Shown one piece after another: positions 1 to 8,026 of a stretch of DNA of 64,000 nucleotides. A program made the position numbers and the translations under genes. Source of the stretch: Desulfitobacterium metallireducens DSM 15288 (GTDB taxonomy: Bacteria > Bacillota > Desulfitobacteriia > Desulfitobacteriales > Desulfitobacteriaceae); the NCBI RefSeq assembly GCF_000231405.2, contig NZ_CP007032.1:1178001-1242000 (forward strand), read 5' to 3'. Position 1 is the first letter of the stretch; each line of letters opens with the position of its first letter. The notes under the pieces are model-generated. The model was not told the DNA's origin. It saw only the letters and a program-made list of their open reading frames with translations, and made no database searches.

Positions 1-242
1 AAGGTATGGTTCGCATGTTTATGAATATTGGGCGACTTCAACAAATTAGGCCGCAGGATATTGTACGCTGGATTGCAGATGAAAGTGGCATACCTGGAAA
101 TATCATTGGGATGATCAATATTTATGATAAATTTACTTTCGTTGAAGTACCTGAAGAGTATGCGAACCGAGTCCTCAGTTGTATGCATCAAAACTTCATT
201 AAAGGACGGAAGGTTAATGTTGAGCCCGCAAAAGCTCGGTAA
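1..242 (+). CDS. DEAD-box RNA helicase, C-terminal DbpA-type RNA-binding domain (partial, 5' end outside window)
   Basis: The reading frame is open from the left edge of the window, so this is the C-terminal end of a longer gene. The 80 or so visible residues resemble the DbpA RNA-binding domain (an RRM-like fold) that follows the two RecA-like cores in bacterial DEAD-box helicases of the DeaD/CshA/DbpA type: a FMNIGRLQ strand, the PQDIVRWIADESGIPG helix, the IGMINIYDKFTFVEVP core and a GRKVNVEPA terminal strand. Such helicases remodel structured RNA or ribosome precursors in the cytoplasm. The helicase core is not visible, so the paralogue cannot be named. A strong intrinsic terminator follows. 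Confidence 0.8.
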   Translation, partial: GMVRMFMNIGRLQQIRPQDIVRWIADESGIPGNIIGMINIYDKFTFVEVPEEYANRVLSCMHQNFIKGRKVNVEPAKAR

Positions 243-280
243 ACCAAATGTTGCACTAGAGAAACATTTGTAACATGAAA

Positions 281-319
281 CAGGATAGCGTTAAAAATTA
301 AAACGCTATCCTGTTTTTT
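281..319 (+). terminator. Intrinsic terminator of the helicase gene
   Basis: A near-perfect 12-bp stem (281-292 with 301-313) is followed by a T-rich tract. It lies 39 bases after the helicase stop codon. Confidence 0.9.
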
Positions 320-473
320 AATTAAGATATTTAGCCAGAAACAGAATATTAACTATAAGTACATAGGCGTTTCTCAGTTCGACAATCTCTCGGAAGAATG
401 ATAATATAATAAGTTAGAAGTTATATTTAAGACTTGTTCAGGGAAAATTTTTGTAAAAGGGATGAAAAAGTCA

Positions 474-1163
474 ATGGCAGGACTATTAGGAGGAGTACTA
501 AGTATTGTTGCTATCGATTTAATTTTAAGCGGAGACAATGCAGTAGTTATCGCTTTAGCGACACTCCGTTTAAATGACAGGGATCGAAAGAAAGGGATAT
601 TCTGGGGAACCTTTGGCGCAGTCGCTCTTAGAATTTTTCTCGCGACGGTTGCAATTATGCTCTTAAAACTACCATTCATCCAGGCTGTGGGAGGAGTATT
701 ATTATCGGGGATCGCTATTAACCTTCTCAAGGATAAACATGATGATGAAAACGTTAAAGCAGCAGGAAGTCTTAAGGAAGCCATTCAAACCATTATTTTT
801 GCTGACTTCTTAATGAGTTTGGATAATGTCCTTGCTGTAGCAGGTGCAGCTAAAGGAAATATATTACTCTTAGTATTTGGTTTAATGATTAGCATTCCAA
901 TCGTCATTTTTGGTAGTAATATTATTTCAAAGTTTATGAAAAAATGGCCCTGGTTGGTTTCTCTGGGTGCTGGTCTGTTAGGATTTACCGCAGGTGGTAT
1001 GATATTAAATGACTCATATTTTAGTTTCCTATCGGAAATACCGATTCTTAATTATCTGATTCCAGGTGTGTTTGCGATGTGTGTTATTATTATTGGAAAT
1101 GCATTGAAGAAAAGGAATAAGTTAAAATCTGTGGAACAAGAGGATGAGCATGAAATTGCATAA
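474..1163 (+). CDS. TerC/YjbE-family integral membrane protein
   Basis: The protein has about seven hydrophobic segments and the family signature near the N-terminus (AIDLILSGDNAVVIALA), with a second related motif in mid-protein (FADFLMSLDNVLAVAGAA). The paired acidic/Asn motifs in membrane helices are typical of TerC/YjbE proteins, which are linked to metal-ion export (manganese in several Firmicutes) and tellurite resistance. The length of about 229 residues fits the short YjbE type. An ATG at 462 lies directly against the AAAAGGG ribosome site (455-461), so the ATG at 474 is the better start. No yybP-ykoY manganese riboswitch was recognised upstream. The gene stands alone between two terminators. 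Substrate is inferred from the family only. Confidence 0.85.
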   Translation: MAGLLGGVLSIVAIDLILSGDNAVVIALATLRLNDRDRKKGIFWGTFGAVALRIFLATVAIMLLKLPFIQAVGGVLLSGIAINLLKDKHDDENVKAAGSLKEAIQTIIFADFLMSLDNVLAVAGAAKGNILLLVFGLMISIPIVIFGSNIISKFMKKWPWLVSLGAGLLGFTAGGMILNDSYFSFLSEIPILNYLIPGVFAMCVIIIGNALKKRNKLKSVEQEDEHEIA

Positions 1164-1181
1164 AGATCACAATCCAATATA

Positions 1182-1224
1182 CCCAGAGTAGTAAAATATT
1201 GACGACTACTCTGGGAGTTTTTTT
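1182..1224 (+). terminator. Intrinsic terminator after the TerC-family gene
   Basis: An 11-bp stem (1182-1192 with 1205-1215) is followed by a run of T residues. Confidence 0.9.
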
Positions 1225-1281
1225 ATATATTGTTGTTTCCTATTGCATTTTGTCAGAGATTGTATTATCCCATAAAAGTGA

Positions 1282-1309
1282 TTGACATGGTTGAAGGATA
1301 AAGTATAAT
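1282..1309 (+). promoter_or_regulatory. recA promoter (sigma-A type)
   Basis: A perfect TTGACA -35 box (1282-1287) and a perfect TATAAT -10 box (1304-1309) are 16 bases apart, placing the transcript start near 1316, inside the LexA site. Confidence 0.85.
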
Positions 1310-1314
1310 TAAAT

Positions 1315-1328
1315 CGAACAAATGTTTT
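1315..1328 (+). promoter_or_regulatory. LexA (SOS) operator of recA
   Basis: The sequence CGAACAAATGTTTT matches the Gram-positive SOS box consensus CGAACRNRYGTTYC at 13 of 14 positions. It sits immediately downstream of the -10 box, where bound LexA would block RNA polymerase. Confidence 0.85.
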
Positions 1329-1376
1329 GTTTTTGACGTTTGTAAACTGATTTTTGAGTTAAAGGGAGGAAAATTG

Positions 1377-2423
1377 ATGGCAGGGACGGACAAGCTAAAG
1401 GCTTTAGATGTGGCATTAAGCCAGATTGAAAAGCAGTTTGGGAAGGGTTCCATCATGAGACTGGGAGAAGCTTCTGCGAAGATGGTAGTTGATGTTATCC
1501 CGACGGGTGCCTTATCCTTGGATATAGCCTTGGGCGTGGGAGGAATACCCCGGGGAAGAATGATTGAAATTTATGGACCAGAGTCCTCAGGAAAAACGAC
1601 AGTAGCTTTGCATATTGTTGCTGAGTCACAGAAAATGGGGGGGACAGCGGCATTTATCGATGCTGAACATGCCCTAGATCCTGTCTATGCGAAGTCGATT
1701 GGCGTCGATATTGATAATTTACTCATTTCCCAGCCTGATACGGGAGAACAGGGATTAGAAATTTGTGAAGCCTTAGTTCGGAGCGGAGCGGTCGATGTTG
1801 TAGTTATTGATTCCGTGGCTGCACTGGTACCTCGGGCTGAAATTGAAGGCGAGATGGGAGACTCCCACGTGGGATTACATGCTCGCTTAATGTCACAGGC
1901 TTTACGTAAATTAACGGGTGTCATTAGCAAAAGCCATGCGTCAGTAATTTTTATTAATCAACTTCGCGAAAAAGTAGGAATTATGTTTGGTAATCCGGAA
2001 ACGACGACTGGCGGTCGGGCACTAAAGTTCTATGCTACGATTCGGCTGGATGTGCGGCGGACAGAAACCCTGAAACAGGGACAAGAAATGATTGGTAATC
2101 GTACAAAGGTTAAGGTTGTTAAGAATAAAGTGGCACCTCCATTTAAAACGGCAGAATTTGATATTATGTACGGCGAAGGAATTTCTCGTGAAGGGTGCAT
2201 AATTGACGTCGGTACAGATATGGATATTATCAACAAATCTGGTGCTTGGTACTCCTATAATGGGGAACGGTTGGGTCAAGGTAGAGAAAATGCGAAGGAA
2301 TATATAAAACAACATCCAGAGATTGAAAGAGAGATCGAACAACAAATTCGAGGAAATATCGACCTCGCCAATGTGCCTTCTACTGATGATACTCCAGAAC
2401 CTGGACTTGGTGATGAAGAATAA
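1377..2423 (+). CDS. recA: Recombinase RecA
   Basis: RecA forms an ATP-dependent filament on single-stranded DNA, carries out strand exchange and triggers LexA self-cleavage. The 348 residues include the Walker A motif GPESSGKT (about 67-74), the MAW-type segment with [11 protein letters not shown], the loop L2 region after INQLREKVG ([10 protein letters not shown]), and an acidic C-terminal tail. Length and sequence are typical for the family. The ATG at 1377 is preferred over the TTG at 1374 because it lies about 7 bases from GGGAGG. The gene is under a strong promoter with an SOS box and is followed, with a short overlap, by recX. Confidence 0.98.
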   Translation: MAGTDKLKALDVALSQIEKQFGKGSIMRLGEASAKMVVDVIPTGALSLDIALGVGGIPRGRMIEIYGPESSGKTTVALHIVAESQKMGGTAAFIDAEHALDPVYAKSIGVDIDNLLISQPDTGEQGLEICEALVRSGAVDVVVIDSVAALVPRAEIEGEMGDSHVGLHARLMSQALRKLTGVISKSHASVIFINQLREKVGIMFGNPETTTGGRALKFYATIRLDVRRTETLKQGQEMIGNRTKVKVVKNKVAPPFKTAEFDIMYGEGISREGCIIDVGTDMDIINKSGAWYSYNGERLGQGRENAKEYIKQHPEIEREIEQQIRGNIDLANVPSTDDTPEPGLGDEE

Positions 2424-2931
2424 GGTTAACGATTTAAAAAGCGCACTCGATTCTGCTCTAACCTATCTGAGTAGACGAGCTTTAACTTACTATGAACTTG
2501 AGACTAGGCTTGAAAAGAAAGGCTATTCTGAAACAGAAATAGCGGAGGCCATGGTAAGAGTCAAAGGATGGGGTTATGTAAATGACAGAGCATTAGCGGT
2601 TTCTTTCGCTCAAACTAAATTAGTGAGCTATTCTCTCAAACGGGTTAAGCAGGAACTAATAAAGCGTGGCATTGCTGTAGAGCTTATTGATGAGGTATTG
2701 GAAGAAATATATGAGCCTGAACAAGAATTAACCCAATGTATTGATTTGGCAAAAAAAATGTGGTCTGAAGAAGGTAGACGGTGGGAAAGTTCATATCAAT
2801 ATAAGAAGACCTATATGCATATTCCACGAGAACCTTTTCTTAAACAAAAAATAGGACAAAAATTGATGCAAAAAGGATATCCTCAGGAGATTATTCGCCA
2901 AGCGCTATATGAATCATCGAGATGGAATTAA
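2413..2931 (+). CDS. recX: Recombination regulator RecX
   Basis: RecX binds RecA filaments and limits their activity. The protein shows the tandem three-helix repeats of the family: an N-terminal block with [19 protein letters not shown], a middle block with [14 protein letters not shown] and the [12 protein letters not shown] helix, and a C-terminal block ending in [13 protein letters not shown]. Starting at the ATG at 2413 gives about 172 residues and an 11-base overlap with the recA stop, implying translational coupling; longer in-frame starts inside recA give a non-homologous N-terminus. The 3' end of the coding sequence forms one arm of a long hairpin. Confidence 0.93.
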   Translation: MKNKVNDLKSALDSALTYLSRRALTYYELETRLEKKGYSETEIAEAMVRVKGWGYVNDRALAVSFAQTKLVSYSLKRVKQELIKRGIAVELIDEVLEEIYEPEQELTQCIDLAKKMWSEEGRRWESSYQYKKTYMHIPREPFLKQKIGQKLMQKGYPQEIIRQALYESSRWN

Positions 2932-2953
2932 ACCATCTTGATGATTCATATAG
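2905..2953 (+). terminator. 21-bp hairpin spanning the end of recX, without a U-tract
   Basis: The left arm (2905-2925) is made of the last recX codons and the right arm (2933-2953) lies just after the stop codon. All 21 positions pair, one of them as a G-U wobble. No T-run follows, so it may be a 3'-end stabiliser or a processing or pause site and not a classical intrinsic terminator. Confidence 0.6.
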
Positions 2954-2983
2954 TCGCTGAAAACCGCTGAATCAAGGATATTC

Positions 2984-3012
2984 TTGACAATTTTTTGAAA
3001 AGATATTAAACT
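2984..3012 (+). promoter_or_regulatory. Candidate rny promoter
   Basis: A perfect TTGACA (2984-2989) is followed after 17 bases by TAAACT (3007-3012). It would give an rny leader of about 235 nt. Confidence 0.5.
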
Positions 3013-3128
3013 CAATTAAGAAGCCTGTTTCCGTAAATTCACCTTTATGGTTTTCTTATAGATTTCATCGTTGTTAGTATAAAATAGGGAGCTTTTTAAG
3101 CTAGCGCGTTTGGGTTTGTAGGATTTTT

Positions 3129-3155
3129 AAGACAAATTCTTTTGATTTGTCTTTT
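3129..3155 (+). terminator. Terminator-like hairpin 1 in the rny leader
   Basis: A 9-bp stem (3129-3137 with 3145-3153) is followed by a short T-run. Confidence 0.6.
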
Positions 3156-3174
3156 CATAAAGGTATTTTATAGA

Positions 3175-3198
3175 AACTGGTGTGATCCAGTTTTTTTA
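3175..3198 (+). terminator. Terminator-like hairpin 2 in the rny leader
   Basis: A 6-bp stem AACTGG/CCAGTT (3175-3180 with 3187-3192) is followed by seven T residues, only 57 bases before the rny start. Confidence 0.65.
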
Positions 3199-3254
3199 TT
3201 TTTATTTGAATTATTTTATTGATTAAGTACAAGGATAAGGGAGGTGAAATCCAC

Positions 3255-4802
3255 TTGGAGGTTACTATTATAGTATCTGGAGTGCTGGTCATTTTAGCAC
3301 TTGGCATAGGTGGCTTTGTAGGGTGGATCATTCGCAAAAATGCGTCTGAAAAAGTAATCGGTTCTGCTGAAGAAGAAGCAAAACGTATCCTGGATAACGC
3401 CCAAACAGCGGCTGAAGCAAAGAAACGTGAGTCAGTTGTCGCTGCTAAAGAAGAGGTCATGCAAATTCGTAATGATGCTGAAAAAGAAGTTCGTGAAAGG
3501 CGTTCAGAGGTTCAACGTTTAGAACGAAGGGTTACGCAAAAAGAAGAGACTCTTGATCGTAAAATGGAGACTCTTGAACGAAAGGAAGAAAACTTACATC
3601 GTAAAGAGGAAGAAACTGAAAAACTTCGCGAAAATTTAACTGCAACCGTAGCGAAGCAAAAGGAAGAATTAGAACGTGTTTCTGGTCTTTCAACAGAAGA
3701 AGCGAAGCAAATCCTCTTACACAGTGTAGAAGTAGAAGTCCAGTATGAATCCGCAATTATGATTAAAGAGATTGAAACTCGGGCTAAAGAAGAAGCGGAA
3801 AAACGGGCAAAGAATATTATCTCGTTAGCTATTCAACGTTGTGCGGCAGATCATGTTGCCGAAACTACGGTTTCAGTTGTAGCGCTACCGAGTGATGAGA
3901 TGAAAGGGAGAATTATCGGGCGTGAGGGTCGTAATATACGGACTCTTGAGACCTTGACCGGTATTGATCTGATCATTGATGATACGCCGGAGGCCGTAAT
4001 TCTTTCGGGATTTGATCCTATTCGTCGAGAAGTTGCACGTATCGCTTTAGAAAAACTGATTGCAGATGGTCGGATCCATCCTGCACGTATTGAAGAAATG
4101 GTTGAAAAGGCCCAAAAAGAAGTGGAACAGAAAATCCGTGAAGAGGGAGAACAAGCGACCTTTGATACAGGCGTGCATGGTCTCCATCCTGAGATTATAA
4201 AACTTTTAGGCCGATTGAAATTCAGAACGAGTTATGGTCAAAATGTCCTCAAGCATTCCATCGAAGTTTCTCATCTAGCAGGTTTGATGGCGGCAGAACT
4301 TGGCGTCGATGTCCAACTCGCTAAGCGCGCTGGATTATTGCATGACATTGGGAAAGCTGTCGACCATGATACTGAAGGAACGCATGTTCAAATTGGTGTA
4401 GACCTTGCGAAGAAGTATAAAGAATCTACTGAGGTTATTCATGCAATTGAAGCCCATCATGGTGATGTTGAAGCTAAGACAATAGTAGCGGTTTTGGTAT
4501 CTGCAGCAGATGCCGTATCGGCTGCACGACCTGGAGCTCGTCGTGAAACATTGGAGTCTTACATCAAACGTTTGCAGAAATTAGAAGAGATTGCGGATAC
4601 TTTTGAAGGAGTCGAAAAATCGTATGCTATCCAGGCTGGCCGAGAAATTAGAATTATTGTAAAGCCGGATAAAGTTGATGACATTTTAGCTCCACGCGTA
4701 GCTCATGAAATTAGCAAACGAATCGAAGATGAACTCGAATATCCTGGACAGATTAAAGTGGTAGTTATTCGGGAGACACGTGCTGTTGATTTTGCAAAAT
4801 AA
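3255..4802 (+). CDS. rny: Ribonuclease Y
   Basis: RNase Y is the membrane-anchored endoribonuclease that starts mRNA decay in many Firmicutes. Seen in order: one N-terminal membrane helix ([16 protein letters not shown]), a long charged coiled coil rich in EEA/KR repeats up to about residue 150, a KH RNA-binding domain ([11 protein letters not shown] near 218-228), and an HD domain with the catalytic HD pair in [10 protein letters not shown] near residue 363. The TTG at 3255 is chosen because it lies about 8 bases from a strong GGGAGGTG site and begins directly at the membrane segment, giving 515 residues, the usual length. The leader may allow attenuation. Confidence 0.97.
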   Translation: MEVTIIVSGVLVILALGIGGFVGWIIRKNASEKVIGSAEEEAKRILDNAQTAAEAKKRESVVAAKEEVMQIRNDAEKEVRERRSEVQRLERRVTQKEETLDRKMETLERKEENLHRKEEETEKLRENLTATVAKQKEELERVSGLSTEEAKQILLHSVEVEVQYESAIMIKEIETRAKEEAEKRAKNIISLAIQRCAADHVAETTVSVVALPSDEMKGRIIGREGRNIRTLETLTGIDLIIDDTPEAVILSGFDPIRREVARIALEKLIADGRIHPARIEEMVEKAQKEVEQKIREEGEQATFDTGVHGLHPEIIKLLGRLKFRTSYGQNVLKHSIEVSHLAGLMAAELGVDVQLAKRAGLLHDIGKAVDHDTEGTHVQIGVDLAKKYKESTEVIHAIEAHHGDVEAKTIVAVLVSAADAVSAARPGARRETLESYIKRLQKLEEIADTFEGVEKSYAIQAGREIRIIVKPDKVDDILAPRVAHEISKRIEDELEYPGQIKVVVIRETRAVDFAK

Positions 4803-4837
4803 AGTCTTAGCTCGTTAATATTTAAACTTTAGATTTG

Positions 4838-4872
4838 AGCAGGCGATGAAAATTCGCCTGCTTTAAATTTTC
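4838..4872 (+). terminator. Intrinsic terminator of rny
   Basis: A 9-bp GC-rich stem (4838-4846 with 4854-4862) is followed by a T-rich stretch. Confidence 0.85.
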
Positions 4873-5032
4873 TCCTTTTTGTGACGAAAAAAATATCAAT
4901 AGTTTATCAATGGAAATATAAGTAATTCGTCGAGTTATCTTCTGAGCAGGACTTTAGGAGAATATGACGAATTATATCTTTTATGGCTAATAAAACTTTA
5001 ATAAATGTGGCTTTAAAGAGAGGATTGAAAAT

Positions 5033-5548
5033 ATGAGGGGCTTTAACTTCAAATATAAGGACGGCGGACAGGTACAAGATGGGGTAGGATTGCTCATTTC
5101 TATTTTGTTACGTTATCCGGAAGTTTGCTCTGTCCGTTATTTACGAGAACAACATGCGCTAAAATTTCAGTTTTTGCTATATGACTCAATTAACATAGCT
5201 GGTTTGCCACAAAATCTGCTTGATGCTTTGGAAGTCTTCCACCAATTAGAATTAAGATCGATGAAGATTTGTCAAGTGGAGGGTCAACAAGAGGAAGATT
5301 TTTATCGCTTAACTGTAACTCGTGATGTAGAGAGTATGAATCAAACTGAAGTAGGACTTATCGTTGACTTAGTTAAAGGAAGTCCCTCGAATGAATTGTT
5401 ATATGAGGAAGTTGAATTACAGGAGGATGAACTTCTTTTCCAGGAAGAGGTTATAGCTCAAGTTCTAGAACATCTTCAAAACAATGAACTCGATAAGAAT
5501 TTTATCGCTGTACGAGATGAAGGCCGGGTTTTCGTTTATAAAAACTAG
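5033..5548 (+). CDS. Conserved-looking hypothetical protein, 171 aa
   Basis: No family was recognised. The protein is soluble, without a signal peptide or membrane segment. The N-terminal half is mixed alpha/beta (GFNFKYKDGGQVQDGVGLLISILLRYPEV), the middle has strands around FYRLTVTRDVESMNQTEVGLIVDLV, and an acidic stretch (LLYEEVELQEDELLFQEEV) precedes the end. Start is the ATG at 5033, preceded by an AGAGAGGA-like site. It sits between rny and ymdB, both connected with RNA turnover and development in other Firmicutes, so a role near that pathway is possible but is only a guess from position. Confidence 0.65.
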   Translation: MRGFNFKYKDGGQVQDGVGLLISILLRYPEVCSVRYLREQHALKFQFLLYDSINIAGLPQNLLDALEVFHQLELRSMKICQVEGQQEEDFYRLTVTRDVESMNQTEVGLIVDLVKGSPSNELLYEEVELQEDELLFQEEVIAQVLEHLQNNELDKNFIAVRDEGRVFVYKN

Positions 5549-5639
5549 AGTTTAGTTTTATAAACCGATGGTTTAGAGCGTGAGTAAATCGAGTACAATA
5601 CAGTTATAAATTTAGGATTGAAAAGAGAAGGTGACCCAT

Positions 5640-6428
5640 TTGAATATCTTATTTATTGGTGATATTTTTGGAAATCCGGGCCGTAATGCGATCCGGTATT
5701 TTCTTAAGGATTTGAAAAAAGAGTATAGTGTTGATGTGACGATTGCTAACGCTGAAAACTCAGCTGGAGGAAAGGGAATAACTCGGGTAATTGCTAATGA
5801 ATTATTCGCTGAAGGTATCGATTTTCTAACGATGGGTAATCATGTTTGGGATCAACGTAGTATTACAAGTTTTATTGATGAAGAACCTCGACTCATTCGC
5901 CCAGCTAACTATCCTATTGGTGCTCCTGGTAAGGGGTATGGTTTTATTCGCGTCGAAGGACAAAAGGTTGGTGTTCTTAACCTTTCGGGACGGGTTTATC
6001 TTCCACCTTTGGATGATCCTTTTAGTATGAGCATCCGTTGGATTAATGAACTGGCTAAGGAAACTTCAATCATTATCGTAGATATTCATGCTGAAGCCAC
6101 TTCTGAAAAAATTGCTTTGGGATGGTTCCTGGATGGTAAAGTAACCGCTGTTCTAGGTACGCATACGCATGTGCAGACAGCAGATGCTCGAATTCTGAAT
6201 AATGGCACAGCCTATATCACGGATGTTGGTATGACTGGACCACGCGATTCAGTTTTAGGAGTGAAGAAAGAACTGATCATCAATCGTTTTCTAACGCAAA
6301 TGCCCGTTAAATTCGAAGCAGCATCAGGACCCATTCAAATCAACGCAGTTGTGATTAACGTAGATGATCGTACTGGAAAAGCTCTCCATATTACACCAAT
6401 TCAAAAAACAGCTGATGTAAAAGAGTAA
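5640..6428 (+). CDS. ymdB: YmdB-type metallophosphoesterase
   Basis: YmdB proteins are metal-dependent phosphodiesterases (2',3'-cyclic nucleotides in vitro) that influence biofilm and sporulation decisions in Bacillus and are commonly encoded next to rny. Visible metal-site motifs are GDIFGNPGR at the N-terminus, NAEN, GNHVWDQ, DIHAEATSEK and GTHTHVQTAD, in the family order. The TTG at 5640 is preferred over the GTG at 5631, since AGAAGG at 5626-5631 overlaps the GTG; this gives 262 residues, near the normal length. No clear terminator separates it from spoVS. Confidence 0.93.
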   Translation: MNILFIGDIFGNPGRNAIRYFLKDLKKEYSVDVTIANAENSAGGKGITRVIANELFAEGIDFLTMGNHVWDQRSITSFIDEEPRLIRPANYPIGAPGKGYGFIRVEGQKVGVLNLSGRVYLPPLDDPFSMSIRWINELAKETSIIIVDIHAEATSEKIALGWFLDGKVTAVLGTHTHVQTADARILNNGTAYITDVGMTGPRDSVLGVKKELIINRFLTQMPVKFEAASGPIQINAVVINVDDRTGKALHITPIQKTADVKE

Positions 6429-6510
6429 AGAAAATTGATATTGTAATATTAACCTCCTGTAAATACATTTTTATCCATGTTTAAAAAATCTGAAAAATCA
6501 CGTAATAAAA

Positions 6511-6539
6511 AGAGGAATTCTTTCTTCTGTCGAGAATAC
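6511..6539 (+). promoter_or_regulatory. Candidate sigma-H promoter of spoVS
   Basis: AGAGGAATT (6511-6519) fits the sigma-H -35 consensus RNAGGAWWW at every position. After 11 bases comes CGAGAATAC (6531-6539), which fits the RNNGAATWW -10 consensus except at its two ends. Bacillus spoVS is sigma-H dependent, which supports the call. Confidence 0.6.
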
Positions 6540-6594
6540 TTTATCAGTGTGGTGGAAATACATGTCAGCGGAAGTGAACAGGAGGTTGTCGTAC

Positions 6595-6855
6595 ATGGAT
6601 GTTTTAAAAGTCTCAGCTAAGTCGAGCCCAAATTCTGTAGCAGGAGCTCTGGCTGGTGTACTCCGTGAAAGAGGCGGTGCAGAATTACAAGCCATAGGTG
6701 CGGGAGCACTGAATCAAGCCGTTAAAGCAGTGGCTATTGCAAGAGGATTCGTGGCTCCAAGCGGAGTAGATCTTATTTGTATTCCTGCTTTCACGGACAT
6801 TCAAATTGACGGAGAAGAGAGAACAGCAATTAAGCTCATTGTTGAGCCTCGTTAA
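6595..6855 (+). CDS. spoVS: Stage V sporulation protein S
   Basis: SpoVS is a small Alba-like protein required for septation control and progression through sporulation in Bacillus. The 86 residues are nearly fully recognisable from the family: MDVLKVSAKSSPNSVAGALA, then GAGALNQAVKAVAIARGF, then VDLICIPAFTDIQIDGEER and a short IKLIVEPR end. The ATG at 6595 lies the right distance from AGGAGG (6580-6585); earlier in-frame starts only add non-homologous residues. Its presence implies the organism makes endospores. A sigma-H-like promoter precedes it and a terminator follows. Confidence 0.97.
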   Translation: MDVLKVSAKSSPNSVAGALAGVLRERGGAELQAIGAGALNQAVKAVAIARGFVAPSGVDLICIPAFTDIQIDGEERTAIKLIVEPR

Positions 6856-6878
6856 TCTCGTGAATGAGGAAAAAAGAA

Positions 6879-6918
6879 AAAGCACCTGTTTGCTACGGCA
6901 TGCAGGTGCTTTCTTTTC
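6879..6918 (+). terminator. Intrinsic terminator of spoVS
   Basis: A 9-10-bp stem AAGCACCTG/CAGGTGCTT (about 6880-6888 with 6903-6911) is followed by a T-rich tract. Confidence 0.9.
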
Positions 6919-7037
6919 TTAAAAGAATATAATTTGAGTGGATAGTATATGCCAACCAATGGCTTTCCTACAATGCATGGGGTCACGCCCTGCAGAATAA
7001 GGTAACCGTAGCTAGATATTAGAAAGGAGAATGAGTT

Positions 7038-7988
7038 TTGTTTAAACCGTTAGTAATAGATGGACACTGTGATAGTATTGGAGACTTTATTCGGGAGAAA
7101 AGAACCCTTCGAGTGGGAACTGAAGGGGGACATTGGGACATAGAACGAGCCCGGGCAGGGGGAATGGCCTTGCAAATAATGGCTTGCTTTATAGAAAGCG
7201 AATTTAAGCCGCATTCCTCTTCGCGAAGAGGCCTAGAATTGATTCAGGCTGCGCAACGGTTTATTGCCGAAAATTATGACCGTGTTCTTTGGATTCGTAA
7301 CCAACAGGATCTGAGTCAGCTTCCCAATTCTGATAAATTAGGAATTCTACTCAGTGTTGAAGGTGGGGAGATTCTTGGCGAAAGTCTTTTTATGCTGGAT
7401 ATCATTTATGAACTGGGAGTACGGGCTCTGGGGTTAACCTGGAATCAACGGAATGCACTTGCTGATGGAGTAGGAGAACAGACGAACAGTCGTTTGACGC
7501 TTTTGGGTCAAAACGTGATCCGACGAATGAATGAATTAGGAATGCTGATTGATGTCTCTCATCTCAATGAAGAGGGTTTCTATCATGTTCTGGAGTTGAC
7601 TGATGTCCCTATTGTAGCTTCCCATTCCTGTGCTCATGCGCTTTGCCCGCACCCCCGTAATTTGACCGACGATCAATTGAAAGCGCTTGCACACAATCAC
7701 GGCCTAGTTGGGATTAATTTTTATTCGCGCTTTCTAACCGAGCAGGGTGAGGCCAGTATAGTTCATGTCGTCCAACATATCGCGCATATAGCGGAGGTAG
7801 CGGGGGTCGAGACGATTGGTTTGGGCTCAGACTTTGACGGAATTGAGCAGGCTCCACGAGGGTTGGAAGATGCTTCAAAATATCCCAATCTAGCAGAAGC
7901 CTTGCTTCAGGCAGGTTTTCATGAAGGAGAGATTGATCAAATCTTTAATAAGAATTTTAGGCGTTTATTGGGAGACGTGATAAAATAA
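7038..7988 (+). CDS. Membrane dipeptidase (renal dipeptidase, peptidase M19 family)
   Basis: M19 enzymes are binuclear zinc hydrolases that cleave dipeptides, including those with a C-terminal D-residue. The sequence shows the first metal motif DGHCDS near residue 8, the bridging glutamate in LLSVEGGEILG, the histidines in DVSHLNEEGF and ASHSCAHAL, and the GLGSDFDGI motif near the C-terminus. There is no signal peptide, so it is probably cytoplasmic, as in most bacterial members. The TTG start at 7038 is supported by AAAGGAGA 8 bases upstream. The 316-residue length is normal. A PHP phosphoesterase and an aminotransferase follow closely, perhaps co-transcribed. Confidence 0.92.
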   Translation: MFKPLVIDGHCDSIGDFIREKRTLRVGTEGGHWDIERARAGGMALQIMACFIESEFKPHSSSRRGLELIQAAQRFIAENYDRVLWIRNQQDLSQLPNSDKLGILLSVEGGEILGESLFMLDIIYELGVRALGLTWNQRNALADGVGEQTNSRLTLLGQNVIRRMNELGMLIDVSHLNEEGFYHVLELTDVPIVASHSCAHALCPHPRNLTDDQLKALAHNHGLVGINFYSRFLTEQGEASIVHVVQHIAHIAEVAGVETIGLGSDFDGIEQAPRGLEDASKYPNLAEALLQAGFHEGEIDQIFNKNFRRLLGDVIK

Positions 7989-8026
7989 GGAGGTATAGGT
8001 TGGATTAGTGAAAAGAGGTTTATAGA

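Larger units (their letters stand above)
2932..3254 (+). other. recX-rny intergenic leader (323 bases)
   Basis: This gap holds the right arm of the recX-end hairpin, a plausible promoter at 2984-3012, and two terminator-like hairpins at 3129-3155 and 3175-3198. No open reading frame with a ribosome site was found in it. Confidence 0.6.

Noticed and set aside
321-473. yybP-ykoY manganese riboswitch before the TerC-family gene
   Set aside because: The class often precedes such genes, but none of its conserved blocks could be found.
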